This document shows positions 9,992 through 18,375 of a stretch of 63,269 bases of DNA, piece by piece; position 1 is the stretch's first letter; every line of letters begins with the position of its first letter. The translations under genes were made by a program, and so were the position numbers. The notes below the pieces were generated by a model. That model was given only the letters and a program-made list of their open reading frames with translations, was not told the DNA's origin and ran no database searches. The stretch is from assembly GCA_030065615.1 (NCBI GenBank), contig JASJDR010000009.1, forward strand, positions 1-63,269, in the 5' to 3' direction. This stretch comes from Xenococcus sp. MO_188.B8 (GTDB taxonomy: Bacteria; Cyanobacteriota; Cyanobacteriia; Cyanobacteriales; Xenococcaceae).

Positions 9992-10186
9992 ATGCATATC
10001 GAACATTTAAGCATTATCAATGATTACCTAGTTGCTGTCTATTTCACTCCCTATTTGGGTTGGAGATATAGTGTTGTTTTACATGACGGTAGTACCTACC
10101 AGCCATATGATCTTTATATAACCTCTCAAGAAGCTTATGAGGTAGTCAAGAACATTCTGGATTTAGTTATATCTTGCGATCTCTAA
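9992..10186 (+). CDS. Small hypothetical protein
   Basis: 64 aa with no recognised domain. The middle (WRYSVVLHDGSTYQPYDLY) followed by SQEAYEVVKNIL has the look of a small alpha/beta protein with a balanced composition. There is no clear Shine-Dalgarno and no operon partner. It could be a chance frame. Confidence 0.4.
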   Translation: MHIEHLSIINDYLVAVYFTPYLGWRYSVVLHDGSTYQPYDLYITSQEAYEVVKNILDLVISCDL

Positions 10187-10673
10187 AAACTAATGGAGGT
10201 AAGGGTAAATAAGGCTGACGTTATATAGTTATAACTTGACCCCTGATGACGGTACTTGAACGCTTTGACGGCAGGTCAAACTCACAAAATCATTAACATT
10301 TGAAGGAGATGGCAACCCAGAAAAAAATTTATGTGGGATGTCAGAAATTAGTTAGTTCAAGCATAATTAAGAACTTATCTGTCATCCCTCGAAATTCTTT
10401 TGTAAAATTTAAGAGAACAGCGTTATTCTTAAATCTTAATTAAGAGTTTATTCGTAAAGATAATCTTAAGAGAGAAAAAGCTCACAAAGCGCGGACTATA
10501 AACTAGCCGTTGTTGAATGAATCTTTTCCCATAATCCGTTTCTCCCAAATTGCCGCATCAACTAGAAAGCCTTATTGAGATTGATTTAAGCGATGTCGGG
10601 AATCGGAGGTGATTAAACTTTTGTTGCTAGCTCTAGAAGTGGAAAGATTTAATTAAAGTGTGATCACCTGTTT
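10187..10673. other. Intergenic region, nothing recognised
   Basis: About 490 bases between a small hypothetical gene and a convergent channel-like gene. No frame with a recognisable product and no clear terminator hairpin. AAGGAGATGGCAACC near 10303 resembles a ribosome site but no open frame of note follows it. Confidence 0.4.
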
Positions 10674-11120
10674 TCATTTTTTTTTTGATTCTAGATTAAT
10701 TTGAAATTGACTTAGCAAACTATATATCAAGGGAGAGAGAACAATCCCCATAGCTATGACAAAAATCAAACCGCTGAAGAGTGCATAGAGAGAGGCAAAT
10801 ACTTTAGCACCAGTAGTTGATGGAGTACTAATAGGGCCCATTCCACTGAGAATCATTGAGGCTTCGACTAGAGCATCGAGCCAACTCAAACCTGCTGTCC
10901 AATGATAGCCGATAATACCCAGGATCAGTCCTAAAAAGATCAAAAGTGCAGATAACCCTACATAACCTAAAAACCTACGAATAAAGATGGCAATTGAGCT
11001 GGTTTGCTTTGTTGAAGTGCGAGCTTGCAGCTTAATTAGATCGAATCTATCGGGACTGATGAAAAGCATGACAGTTCCACAGAAAACTAGTCCGTATCCG
11101 AGCAGATTTCTTAACTCCAT
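10674..11120 (-). CDS. Channel-like membrane protein with altered selectivity-filter loop
   Basis: A 148-aa protein with an N-terminal hydrophobic segment, then two strong membrane helices (about 52-72 and 108-132) enclosing a re-entrant-like loop WLDALVEASMILSGMGP. The arrangement is that of the two-helix pore module of K+ channels, with SGMGP where TVGYG would be. A basic linker (RTSTKQTSS) follows the first helix. I call it channel-like by layout only; a non-conducting or differently selective protein is equally possible. Monocistronic. Confidence 0.6.
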   Translation of the reverse strand: MELRNLLGYGLVFCGTVMLFISPDRFDLIKLQARTSTKQTSSIAIFIRRFLGYVGLSALLIFLGLILGIIGYHWTAGLSWLDALVEASMILSGMGPISTPSTTGAKVFASLYALFSGLIFVIAMGIVLSPLIYSLLSQFQINLESKKK

Positions 11121-11386
11121 CTCACCATAGTTAATTAGAGTATATACTTACATTTTAATCTACCGTCTGTCTTTCAAATATGAAAAATCAAGACTCATTA
11201 ACAGAATATGACTCAGTGGTCGGAATTAAACCTTGCCTAGATCTGTACTAAAGCTAATGGAAAGATGCAAGAGCTTAGTTAAAAATTTTGAGAGAACATT
11301 AAGCCATGCCACCAAGATCAATCTTTGTTTTCTTCGACTTATGCTTAAAAGATTAGCGCTTAACTAGATCTTAAATGGGTTCTATA

Positions 11387-11478
11387 TGGTTTTTTGGTGC
11401 GTTATGGTGGATTATGGCATTTCATTTTGTTTCATAGATTATCTTCACCTAACGCACCCTACAATATCGGCGATCACT
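11387..11478. repeat. Palindromic interspersed repeat, copy 1
   Basis: An imperfect hairpin: GGTGCGTTATGGTG near the left end pairs with CACCTAACGCACC near the right, then CTACAAT and GCGATCACT-like sequence. A second copy with the same orientation lies at 13759-13849. The right end overlaps the last bases of the carbonic anhydrase gene. Confidence 0.8.
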
Positions 11479-12376
11479 AGTTAACGCGGGCGTAAACTTT
11501 TCTGGCCCAAGTTTGAACTGGTTCGGCGAATAAAGAATGATAATCTCGTAACTCTCTAGTAGCCATCCCAAATTCACTGGCTTCTTCAAACAATTCTTTA
11601 AGCGATCTTATTGCCAGTTGCGCTGCACCAGGGGAATGAGGAGTAACTGCTAGTAAAGCTTCTAGCTTGGCGCGAACGCTTTTTAAGTTATCTGAAGTCA
11701 TTTCTGATTCTAAGTCGCAAGATCTTACACCTTGAGAAACTTCTTCTTCCAATAATTGACTTTGTGGGGGAAGATAGGTGTGAGTTTTGGCATCATAAGC
11801 TAAAACTTCTCCTGTTTCAATTTCGTAAATCCAGCCATAGATGTTTAACTTACCCTGATGTATCTTAGCTCTGACCATGGGATAGGTTTTAAGATTTTCA
11901 ATCTGGATTAAAACATTCTCGGCCACTAAGGTCTCAATCAATTCTTCGCCAGATTGGTGAGGATAGTTGTCCAGTACCAATCGCCGAGTTGATTCGGCAT
12001 GTTTTAACCAGTCATAAACTAAGGGCATATCTGCTTGCAGTTTATTTAGCTTTAGCAATCCTTTCATGGCTCCACAGTGAGAATGTCCACAAATAATTAC
12101 TTGCTCTATTCCCAAAGCGGTTATGGCATATTCTATAGTACCGCCTTCACCACCATTCGCAGCCCCAAAAGGAGGAACAATGTTGCCAGCATTGCGAATG
12201 ACAAATAATTCTCCCACATCGGTGTTAGTGATTAGATTGGGGGCTACTCTAGAGTCAGAGCAGGTAATGAAGAGAACTCGTGGTTTTTGCCCATGAGAAA
12301 GCTGCTCTAGAAGCTCCTGATGATCATGAACATAAGTTCTTCTAAATTCATCTAAACCGCGAATTAGCTTTTTCAT
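11477..12376 (-). CDS. ccaA: Beta-class carbonic anhydrase, carboxysomal CcaA type
   Basis: Interconverts bicarbonate and CO2; in cyanobacteria the CcaA form sits in the carboxysome and feeds Rubisco. The zinc ligands are Cys39 (in CSDSR, with the Asp41-Arg43 dyad), His98 and Cys101 (in HSHCGAMKG). These positions and the flanking sequence (LVYDWLKH, RRLVLDNY, GWIYEIETGEVLAYD) fit CcaA/IcfA. The C-terminal ~75 residues form an extension as in CcaA, but its sequence is less typical. 299 aa; monocistronic. Its stop codon touches a palindromic repeat. Confidence 0.85.
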   Translation of the reverse strand: MKKLIRGLDEFRRTYVHDHQELLEQLSHGQKPRVLFITCSDSRVAPNLITNTDVGELFVIRNAGNIVPPFGAANGGEGGTIEYAITALGIEQVIICGHSHCGAMKGLLKLNKLQADMPLVYDWLKHAESTRRLVLDNYPHQSGEELIETLVAENVLIQIENLKTYPMVRAKIHQGKLNIYGWIYEIETGEVLAYDAKTHTYLPPQSQLLEEEVSQGVRSCDLESEMTSDNLKSVRAKLEALLAVTPHSPGAAQLAIRSLKELFEEASEFGMATRELRDYHSLFAEPVQTWARKVYARVN

Positions 12377-12594
12377 TACAATAATCTCTGCTGAAGGTAT
12401 CTAAACTTATACTTCCCATTATCGGACTAAATGGGAATATTATTGTGATCTTTACTGCTAATTTTGTACTGTGAGATATTCTTCAATTTTTTTGACCTTC
12501 ATTTCTCTGGGATGCCTTTGATCATGCTCTCACTCTTCATAATCAGGTTTTTTTTACTCACAAATAAACAAAGCGTAAAGCCCATGCTAGATTA

Positions 12595-12837
12595 ATGATG
12601 AGTAGTGATTCTACAGAGGCATGCCAAAAAAAAATTCGTGAGTTGAAGGCAATGCTCCAGAAGGTTGGCTTTTCTCACTATCCTGGAAAGGGAAGCCATA
12701 CCAAATGGCTACATCCACTCTACCTCGGTCGAATAACCCTTTCAGGGAAAGATGGTAGTGATGCCAAACCATACCAAGAAAAGGAAGGAATTAAGGCTAT
12801 ACAGATAGTTGAAAGCAAAGGAGGTAATCAGAAGTGA
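12595..12837 (+). CDS. hicA: HicA-type mRNA interferase toxin
   Basis: 80 aa of the YcfA/HicA family, a small double-stranded-RNA-binding-fold toxin that cleaves mRNA. The conserved core is LQKVGFSHYPGKGSHTKW, with the catalytic His35 in GSH, followed by PYQEKEGIKAI. It overlaps the downstream hicB by 4 bases (GTGA), so the two are translationally coupled. The start could be either of two consecutive ATGs. Toxin-first order is the usual one for hicAB. Confidence 0.85.
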   Translation: MMSSDSTEACQKKIRELKAMLQKVGFSHYPGKGSHTKWLHPLYLGRITLSGKDGSDAKPYQEKEGIKAIQIVESKGGNQK

Positions 12838-13046
12838 CAGCACTACGATATCAAATGGTTATTATTTGGTCTGATGAGGATAATTGTTATCTCGTTCACT
12901 TTCCTGACTTTCCTGAACAGAAGTATCGAACACATGGGGAAACTTATGAGGAAGCAGCAAGAAACGGTCAATACGTTCTTGAACTTCTACTTGAAAAAGA
13001 CGGCTTACCATTACCTGAGCCTATTTCTGAGTTTGAAGTCGCTTAA
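12834..13046 (+). CDS. hicB: HicB-type antitoxin
   Basis: 70 aa with a GTG start inside the hicA stop region. The sequence (YLVHFPDFPEQKYRTHGETYEEA followed by LPLPEP) is the RNase-H-like HicB fold, in which a degenerate partial RNase H domain binds and neutralises HicA. The protein ends shortly after the fold, so it has no C-terminal DNA-binding extension and any autoregulation would need another route. Confidence 0.85.
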   Translation: MTALRYQMVIIWSDEDNCYLVHFPDFPEQKYRTHGETYEEAARNGQYVLELLLEKDGLPLPEPISEFEVA

Positions 13047-13075
13047 CAGAGAGCACTTGTCAAGGAGAAAAATAA

Positions 13076-13261
13076 TTGCCCACAGCAGCACAAGCTAAAC
13101 AAGCAGTAATCCTAGCTCAGTATTTGAGCAATGGATTCCGTCCCATATATCTGTTTCGATACAATCCTAGCGAAAAGTATATCTATATCATTGCTGGGGA
13201 ATCAGAAAGTATCGAAATTGTAATTTTTGAAGATGGAAAATGGAGGTTTATTGATGACTAA
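13076..13261 (+). CDS. DUF6888 family protein
   Basis: 61 aa beginning at a TTG (13076) that sits 8 bases after a good Shine-Dalgarno (AAGGAG, 13062-13067), which decides the start. The sequence TAAQAKQAVILAQYLSNG, then IYIIAGES and GKWRFIDD, matches DUF6888, a small family frequent in cyanobacteria and usually encoded just before a DUF6887 gene. Its end overlaps the next start by 8 bases. Function unknown; the context beside hicAB suggests a toxin-antitoxin-like module. Confidence 0.7.
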   Translation: MPTAAQAKQAVILAQYLSNGFRPIYLFRYNPSEKYIYIIAGESESIEIVIFEDGKWRFIDD

Positions 13262-13445
13262 TTTAAAGGAAATGACTCGTAAAGAATTAAAACAATATAT
13301 CTTAGAAAACAGAAATAATAAAGAATTAGTAGATGCAGCAATTCAAGAAAGTCTTTCTCGTCCAGGTTGGACTACAGTATCAGCAGATACTCCCTTGGAA
13401 GAACAAGAACTTATTCTTAAAAATGCCCTCAAACAAGATCAATAA
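13254..13445 (+). CDS. DUF6887 family protein
   Basis: 63 aa from the ATG at 13254, preceded by GGAGG at 13240-13244; an upstream in-frame TTG is inside the previous gene. MTRKELKQYILENR is the family signature, followed by an acidic, helical C-terminus. It overlaps the DUF6888 gene by 8 bases, implying coupled translation. Function is unknown. Confidence 0.7.
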   Translation: MTNLKEMTRKELKQYILENRNNKELVDAAIQESLSRPGWTTVSADTPLEEQELILKNALKQDQ

Positions 13446-13482
13446 AACTTCTCTTCTATTAGAACAAAAATTAAACTTCAGC

Positions 13483-13692
13483 CTACCAAGTTTTCTCAAT
13501 AAGTTTGCGTTCAGATTCTTGTTGGTCTAGTGCTAAAAATAGCTCTTCAGCATTCAATATTAGAGCTTCATTTGTCAAGGGTGGAAAATCAGAACCGGCT
13601 AATCTCCTCAAGATTTGCAGAGCGATTTCAATCTGTTCCGTATTAGGCAACTGATCAAAAGTTTTAAGAATTTCTTGAGCTAAGACAGTCAT
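13483..13692 (-). CDS. Orphan antitoxin-like small protein
   Basis: 69 aa from the ATG at 13692 (a TTG three codons upstream is less likely). The pattern of an N-terminal amphipathic helix (EILKTFDQLPNTEQIEIALQ), DFPPLTNEALI and NAEELFLALD matches a common cyanobacterial antitoxin family usually followed by a small endoribonuclease gene. Here no toxin follows: the DUF6887 gene ends convergently 37 bases away. It looks like a leftover antitoxin. Confidence 0.6.
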   Translation of the reverse strand: MTVLAQEILKTFDQLPNTEQIEIALQILRRLAGSDFPPLTNEALILNAEELFLALDQQESERKLIEKTW

Positions 13693-13758
13693 AGTTTCCA
13701 ACGGGATAGCTGTCTAAACCTTAACACATAAGATGTCTGTCTGTTAATAGTTGTTATC

Positions 13759-13849
13759 TGGTTTTTTGGTGCGTTACGGTGAATTATTATATTTCGTTTA
13801 TTTCATAAATTATCGTCACCTAACGCACCCTACAAGATCAGCGATCACT
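13759..13849. repeat. Palindromic interspersed repeat, copy 2
   Basis: Same orientation and nearly the same sequence as 11387-11478. The outer arms GGTGCGTTACGGTGA and TCACCTAACGCACC pair almost fully, giving a long hairpin. Together the two copies enclose ccaA, hicAB, the DUF6888/6887 pair and the orphan antitoxin. Confidence 0.8.
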
Positions 13850-13962
13850 TGACTACTTAATTATAAAGAAATTTTCTACCTAACTATAAATTATACGGAA
13901 ACTTTCTAGATATCGACCCTGTTTATAACAAATTAAAGAATTTTTCCGTATATTCACTCCAT

Positions 13963-14772
13963 TTGAAGAATTTCTCACTCCTAAACGCAGTCAAAGAAAA
14001 TGTCGCTGCATCTACTCAGAATCAAGCTTTAAATGCAATTTTATTTTTGTATAAGGAAGTTCTCAAGCAAGAGTTAGTTTTACAAGTTAATGCATTACGA
14101 GCCAAAAGAAGTAAATATCTGCCAACAGTCTTAACTAAAGAAGAAGTTTTCGCCATTATTAATAATTTATCTGGTATTTACCAGCTTATAGTCAAATTAC
14201 TTTATGGTACTGGGTTGCGGCAAACCGAATGTTTGCAACTGCGTGTCAAAGATCTTGATTTTGCTCAAAAACAATTAATCGTTAGAGATGCTAAGGGAAA
14301 AGAAAGTCGAGTCACGATGTTGCCGACAAGTCTGATAGAAGAGTTGCAATTTCATTTACAGATTGTTAAGCGTCAACATCAGCAGGATTTAGAAAAGGGA
14401 TATGATTCGGTTTATTTACCGTTTGCTTTGGAGAGAAAATATATAAATGCAGATCGCGAATGGATTTGGCAATTTGTATTTCCTTCAAATAGAATTTCTC
14501 AAGATCCTCGTAGTAAAATTGTTCGCCGTCATCATTTACATGAAAGCAGATTACAAAAAGCTTTGAAGAAAGCAGTGAAAACAACAAAAATCACTAAAAG
14601 AGTAAGTTGTCATACTTTTCGCCATAGTTTTGCTACTCAGTTGCTACAAGATGGCTATGAAATTCGGATAGTTCAGGAATTACTAGGACATAAAGATGTG
14701 AAAATAACTATGATTTATACTCATGTTTTAAATCGCGGTGGCAGAGGAGTGAGAAATCCTCTAGATCCTTGA
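13963..14772 (+). pseudogene. Integron-type tyrosine recombinase (IntI-like), N-terminally truncated relic
   Basis: The 269-residue frame carries the whole catalytic domain of an integron integrase: Arg in GTGLRQTE, the HTFRHSF box, [15 protein letters not shown] with the nucleophile Tyr, and the tail [13 protein letters not shown]. The IntI-specific insert (WQFVFPSNR...DPRSK...RRHHLHES) is present. The N-terminal DNA-binding domain is mostly missing: [19 protein letters not shown] is its last part, and the preceding residues (EEFLT) appear in another frame at 13965-13979, so there is a frameshift plus deletion. No attC-like array was seen. It lies beside a toxin-antitoxin cluster, the kind of cargo chromosomal integrons carry. 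Confidence 0.75.
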
Positions 14773-14866
14773 ATTAGCTTAGACAAACTACTCGCTATTC
14801 TTGTAAAATTTCCAATTAGCTCACTTTAAGAAATTGATACCTCTTACCCGTGACCCATTACTCAAT

Positions 14867-16246
14867 CTACAAGCCTAAAATTAATCTAGCGATATTAAAG
14901 TAAATCAAAACACCCAAAACATCAACTGCTGTAGTAATAAAAGGTGCAGACATCAGAGCAGGATCGAGTCCGAGCGCGCGAAATAAAAAGGGTAAAGCAG
15001 AACCTGCTACCGAAGCCAATAAAGAAATCGCAATTAAACTAGTCCCTACAGAGATAGCAACATGTATACTTTCTTGTAAAAAGAAAAAAGCCCATAAAGT
15101 AGCGACAAACCCCAAAATAGTACCCAATAAAATTCCCGCTAAAGCTTCCCGAAATACTACGGCTCCTGCGCCCATATCAACGATTTCATCGGTATTTAAC
15201 CCTCGAATAACAACGGTTGAGGATTGAGCTCCTACATTACCTCCTGTACCAGTTAATAAGGGCATAAAAGCAGCCAAGGTGACTACTTGTGACAACAAAC
15301 TTTCTTGGGATTTAATAATACTTGTCGTAACACTATTAGTTAAAAGTAAAACAAAGAGCCAGACGACTCTTCTGCGAGCTACAGTAATTAAATTAGTTTG
15401 AAAATAATCATGATCGCCATCGGATTGCACCCCACCTAAAGCATAGATATCTTCGGTTGCTTCTTGTTCGATAATGTCAATCACATCATCTACTGTGACA
15501 ATCCCCACTAAACGTTCTTCCGAATCTACAACTGGCACCGCAAAAAAATCATAACGTTGAATAGAGCGAGCCACCTCTTCTTGATCCGTATCTGTATGCA
15601 CCGAAACTACATCCCGAGTCATAATTTCTCCTAAAGTAATTTCGGCTGGAGAAAGAACTAAATCTCTTAAAGAGACAATTCCTGTTAAGTGTCTAGAAGC
15701 ATCAGTGACATACAAATAGTAAATAATTTCCGAAGCATTGGCCAAATTCCTGATGGCGGCTAAAGCTTCGTTGATCGTTACCGTTTCTTTCAAAGAGATA
15801 TACTCGGGAGTCATAATTCGACCCGCAGTATCCTCTTCGTAACCTAGTAACAGAGCGGTTGCTTTCCGTTCTCCAGGACTGAGTTGTGACAATAAACGAC
15901 GCACAACTTTTGCTGGCAGTTCATCAAAAAGTTTTGCCCGGTCATCGGGAGACATCTTATCGACAATATCAATTACTTCTTGACGTTTGAATTCCTCAAT
16001 TAAAGATTGTTGTACCGAAGAATCTAGATATTCATAAACATCGATCGCTTCAGCTTTAGATAAGAGACGAAAAGCAATCACCTGCTTTGATTCAGGTAAC
16101 CCTTCAATGGCTTCAGCAATATCTACTGCTTGTACAGGTAAGAGAAGATCTTTTGCTCCCTCTAAATTACCGCGATCAAGAAAAAGCTCCAATTGGGAAC
16201 GCACTAATTGTCGCAATTCATTATGCTTAACAACATTTGCTGTCAT
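14867..16246 (-). CDS. mgtE: Magnesium transporter MgtE
   Basis: 459 aa inner-membrane Mg2+ channel. Domain order: a helical MgtE N-domain (~20-130; EAIEGLPESKQVIAFRLL, DDRAKLFDELPAKVVRRLL), two CBS domains (~135-260; GRIMTPEYISLKETVTINEA and GEIMTRDVVSVHTDTDQEE) that sense Mg2+, and five membrane helices (~285-459) with the pore signature PLLTGTGGNVGAQSSTVVIRG split over the membrane face. Length is normal for the family. Monocistronic on the minus strand, divergent from the RRM gene. Confidence 0.93.
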   Translation of the reverse strand: MTANVVKHNELRQLVRSQLELFLDRGNLEGAKDLLLPVQAVDIAEAIEGLPESKQVIAFRLLSKAEAIDVYEYLDSSVQQSLIEEFKRQEVIDIVDKMSPDDRAKLFDELPAKVVRRLLSQLSPGERKATALLLGYEEDTAGRIMTPEYISLKETVTINEALAAIRNLANASEIIYYLYVTDASRHLTGIVSLRDLVLSPAEITLGEIMTRDVVSVHTDTDQEEVARSIQRYDFFAVPVVDSEERLVGIVTVDDVIDIIEQEATEDIYALGGVQSDGDHDYFQTNLITVARRRVVWLFVLLLTNSVTTSIIKSQESLLSQVVTLAAFMPLLTGTGGNVGAQSSTVVIRGLNTDEIVDMGAGAVVFREALAGILLGTILGFVATLWAFFFLQESIHVAISVGTSLIAISLLASVAGSALPFLFRALGLDPALMSAPFITTAVDVLGVLIYFNIARLILGL

Positions 16247-16408
16247 AAACCTCCCCTTCCTAATCTCTCTTAGTTAACCAAACTTTTTCTTGGCGTTTCA
16301 TATTATTTAACATTGTTTTCTATCTTCCCATTCTTTGTTAGATTATGCTGTGCTATCGTACTAGAAAAAGATATTCGATTCGGTACAGCAATTGTTTCAG
16401 TTTAGTTA

Positions 16409-16490
16409 TATAATTTCGGCTTTCTGGTTGGCAAGGTTGTTCCCGAACTGTTTTATCTCTGATAAATAATTCCAAACCAGGAGACAACCA
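16409..16490 (+). promoter_or_regulatory. Candidate promoter and leader of the RRM gene
   Basis: TATAAT at 16409-16414 is a good -10 box, with no strong -35 box at the usual distance. This would give a leader of about 70 bases. A Shine-Dalgarno (CCAGGAGA, 16478-16485) precedes the ATG. Cyanobacterial RRM genes are often cold-induced and use such leaders; whether this one does is inference. Confidence 0.35.
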
Positions 16491-16802
16491 ATGTCAATTT
16501 ATGTAGGTAATATTCCTTATCAAGTCAATGAGGAAGATCTATCCGGTGTTTTCGCAGACTATGGAACTGTTAAACGTGTTTATCTTCCTACGGATCGCGA
16601 AACTGGTCGGATGAGGGGTTTCGGCTTTGTCGAAATGGCAAGTGAAGCCGAGGAAGATCAAGCGATCGAAACTTTAGACGGCGCAGAATGGATGGGTAGA
16701 GAACTCCGAGTTAACAAGGCCAGACCTCGCGACAATGATCGCGGTGGCTCTAATAGAGGTGGTGCTAGTCGTAATAATGATAGCTTATCTCGTAACTATT
16801 AA
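16491..16802 (+). CDS. rbp: RRM-type RNA-binding protein (cyanobacterial Rbp family)
   Basis: 103 aa with one RNA-recognition motif: RNP2 IYVGNI at residues 3-8 and RNP1 RGFGFVEM near 43-50, followed by a short Gly/Asn/Arg/Ser-rich tail (DRGGSNRGGASRNN). These small glycine-tailed proteins bind RNA and are associated with cold response and mRNA localisation in cyanobacteria. A strong Shine-Dalgarno fixes the start. The gene is followed by an intrinsic terminator. Confidence 0.9.
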   Translation: MSIYVGNIPYQVNEEDLSGVFADYGTVKRVYLPTDRETGRMRGFGFVEMASEAEEDQAIETLDGAEWMGRELRVNKARPRDNDRGGSNRGGASRNNDSLSRNY

Positions 16803-16872
16803 TAGGATTAATTAGAATATTCCAAGTTTAGGAGCATATTCCCAGATATTCAGCAATTTTTTCAATATTGTG

Positions 16873-16906
16873 AGACTCAAGATATAGATATTGAGTCTTT
16901 TTTAAT
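16873..16906 (+). terminator. Rho-independent terminator after the RRM gene
   Basis: AGACTCAA at 16873-16880 pairs with TTGAGTCT around 16891-16898, the stem being extended by an A/T-rich GATAT/ATAT section, and is followed by a run of T (TTTTTT). Confidence 0.75.
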
Positions 16907-17004
16907 GCCTGCTAGGCCCAACGAAAGTAAAAATAATCTAAAAATTTGCAGTTTCTGACCCCTAAACAGTCAACAGTAGCTAGTAACCAGTAACTATCAA
17001 ACCT

Positions 17005-18375
17005 ATGAAATCTACTTGGACAAACATATTCTTAACTAAGCTAAACTTTGATCTTTGGTTGAGTAGTAGCTATCTCTATCGTTTTCTTCATTTAGTATCA
17101 GTTTGGCGCTCAGGAAGTTGGTTACTGCAATGGTCGGAAACAATTGGCGCTGGGTTATTAGGTTTAGTATTGATGCTAGCTCCTTTTGTCTCTACAAGTT
17201 TGACTGGAGTGCTGCTGATTGCCGTCGCTTTATATTGGATTTTAACTACGGTATCCGAATCACAACCTCTCGGGATTACTCCCATTCACCTCTTAGTGTT
17301 TCTCTATTGGAGTGTGGCAGCTATTGCTGCCCTCTTGTCACCTGTGAGATCTGAAGCAATAGATGGTTTGGTTAAGTTAACTCTTTATCTAATGGTGTTT
17401 ACTTTGGGGTCGCGAATTCTGCGATCGCCAAAGTTGTGTAATTGGTTGATTACAGGGGTGCTGTTAAGTTCTCTGATCGTTAGTGTTTATGGGATTCGCC
17501 AGCAGTTTTTTGGGGTTGAACAATTGGCTACTTGGAATGATCCCAATTCTGCATTAGCTGAAGATACTAGGGTTTATAGTTATTTAGGTAATCCTAATTT
17601 ATTGGGAAGTTATTTATTACCAGCGATCGCACTAAGCATTGTCGCCGTATTTGTCTGGCGTAGTTGGCTCCAAAAAACTTTAGCATTAGTATTAGTTGGG
17701 GCAAATTCTGCTTGTTTATTTTTTACCGATAGTCGTGGTGCTTGGTTGGCAATGTTAGCCTTGGCAAGTGCGTTATTTTTATTGCTTTATTGGTGGTGGC
17801 GCGAATTTTTACCCCGTTTTTGGCGAGTCTGGCTTTTGCCGCTGGTTTTCGGCTGTGTGGGTGGTTTGCTCCTGGTGACAATTTTGGGGGTAGAATCGGT
17901 AAGATTAAGATTTTTCAGTATTTTTGCTGGGAGAGAAGATAGCAGTAATAATTTCCGTCAAGTGGTTTGGGATACAGTCGGAGCCATGATTAAAGATCAT
18001 CCCCTCACAGGAATTGGACCCGGCAATGAAACTTTTAAAGCCCTTTATCCGCGCTACATGGACCCTCGGTACCCAGCATTAAGTGCCTATTCGATCTATC
18101 TCGAACATATAGTAGAAATCGGCTTCCTAGGATTTAGCTGTTTTTTATGGTTAATTGTCGTGACCTTTAACCATGCTGTAACTCAAGTGAATCGTTTACG
18201 ACAATCAAGAAATGTTCAAGGATTATGGGTCATAGCCGCGATCGCTGCTATAGTAGGATTATTAGTCCATGGTTTTGTGGATACAGTTTGGTATCGTCCT
18301 CAAGTCCATACTTTATGGTGGTTTATGCTCGCTATTATTGCTAGTAACTATAGAAGTGAAAATATCCCTAGCTGA
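17005..18375 (+). CDS. ictB: IctB family membrane protein (O-antigen ligase-like)
   Basis: 456 aa with about ten membrane helices, of the IctB family, first linked to inorganic-carbon accumulation and belonging to the O-antigen ligase/Wzy_C superfamily. Family features: the long periplasmic loop after YGIRQQFFGVEQLATWNDP..., the YLGNPNLLGSYLLPA segment, FTDSRGAWLA, and the late loop GIGPGNETFKALYPRYMDPRYPALSAYSIYLEH split over ~320-375. Its last base abuts the stop codon of the convergent DUF3237 gene. Whether it transports bicarbonate is disputed in the literature; the sequence does not settle it. Confidence 0.85.
   Translation: MKSTWTNIFLTKLNFDLWLSSSYLYRFLHLVSVWRSGSWLLQWSETIGAGLLGLVLMLAPFVSTSLTGVLLIAVALYWILTTVSESQPLGITPIHLLVFLYWSVAAIAALLSPVRSEAIDGLVKLTLYLMVFTLGSRILRSPKLCNWLITGVLLSSLIVSVYGIRQQFFGVEQLATWNDPNSALAEDTRVYSYLGNPNLLGSYLLPAIALSIVAVFVWRSWLQKTLALVLVGANSACLFFTDSRGAWLAMLALASALFLLLYWWWREFLPRFWRVWLLPLVFGCVGGLLLVTILGVESVRLRFFSIFAGREDSSNNFRQVVWDTVGAMIKDHPLTGIGPGNETFKALYPRYMDPRYPALSAYSIYLEHIVEIGFLGFSCFLWLIVVTFNHAVTQVNRLRQSRNVQGLWVIAAIAAIVGLLVHGFVDTVWYRPQVHTLWWFMLAIIASNYRSENIPS

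Noticed and set aside
11387-13849. The 91-bp palindromes as integron attC sites
   Set aside because: The arms start with GTT rather than ending with it; attC needs RYYYAAC on the left and GTTRRRY on the right. The sequence fits a common cyanobacterial dispersed repeat.
16360-16395. A third MITE end near CGATTCGGTACAG
   Set aside because: No partner inverted end or flanking CTAG in the right place; likely chance similarity.
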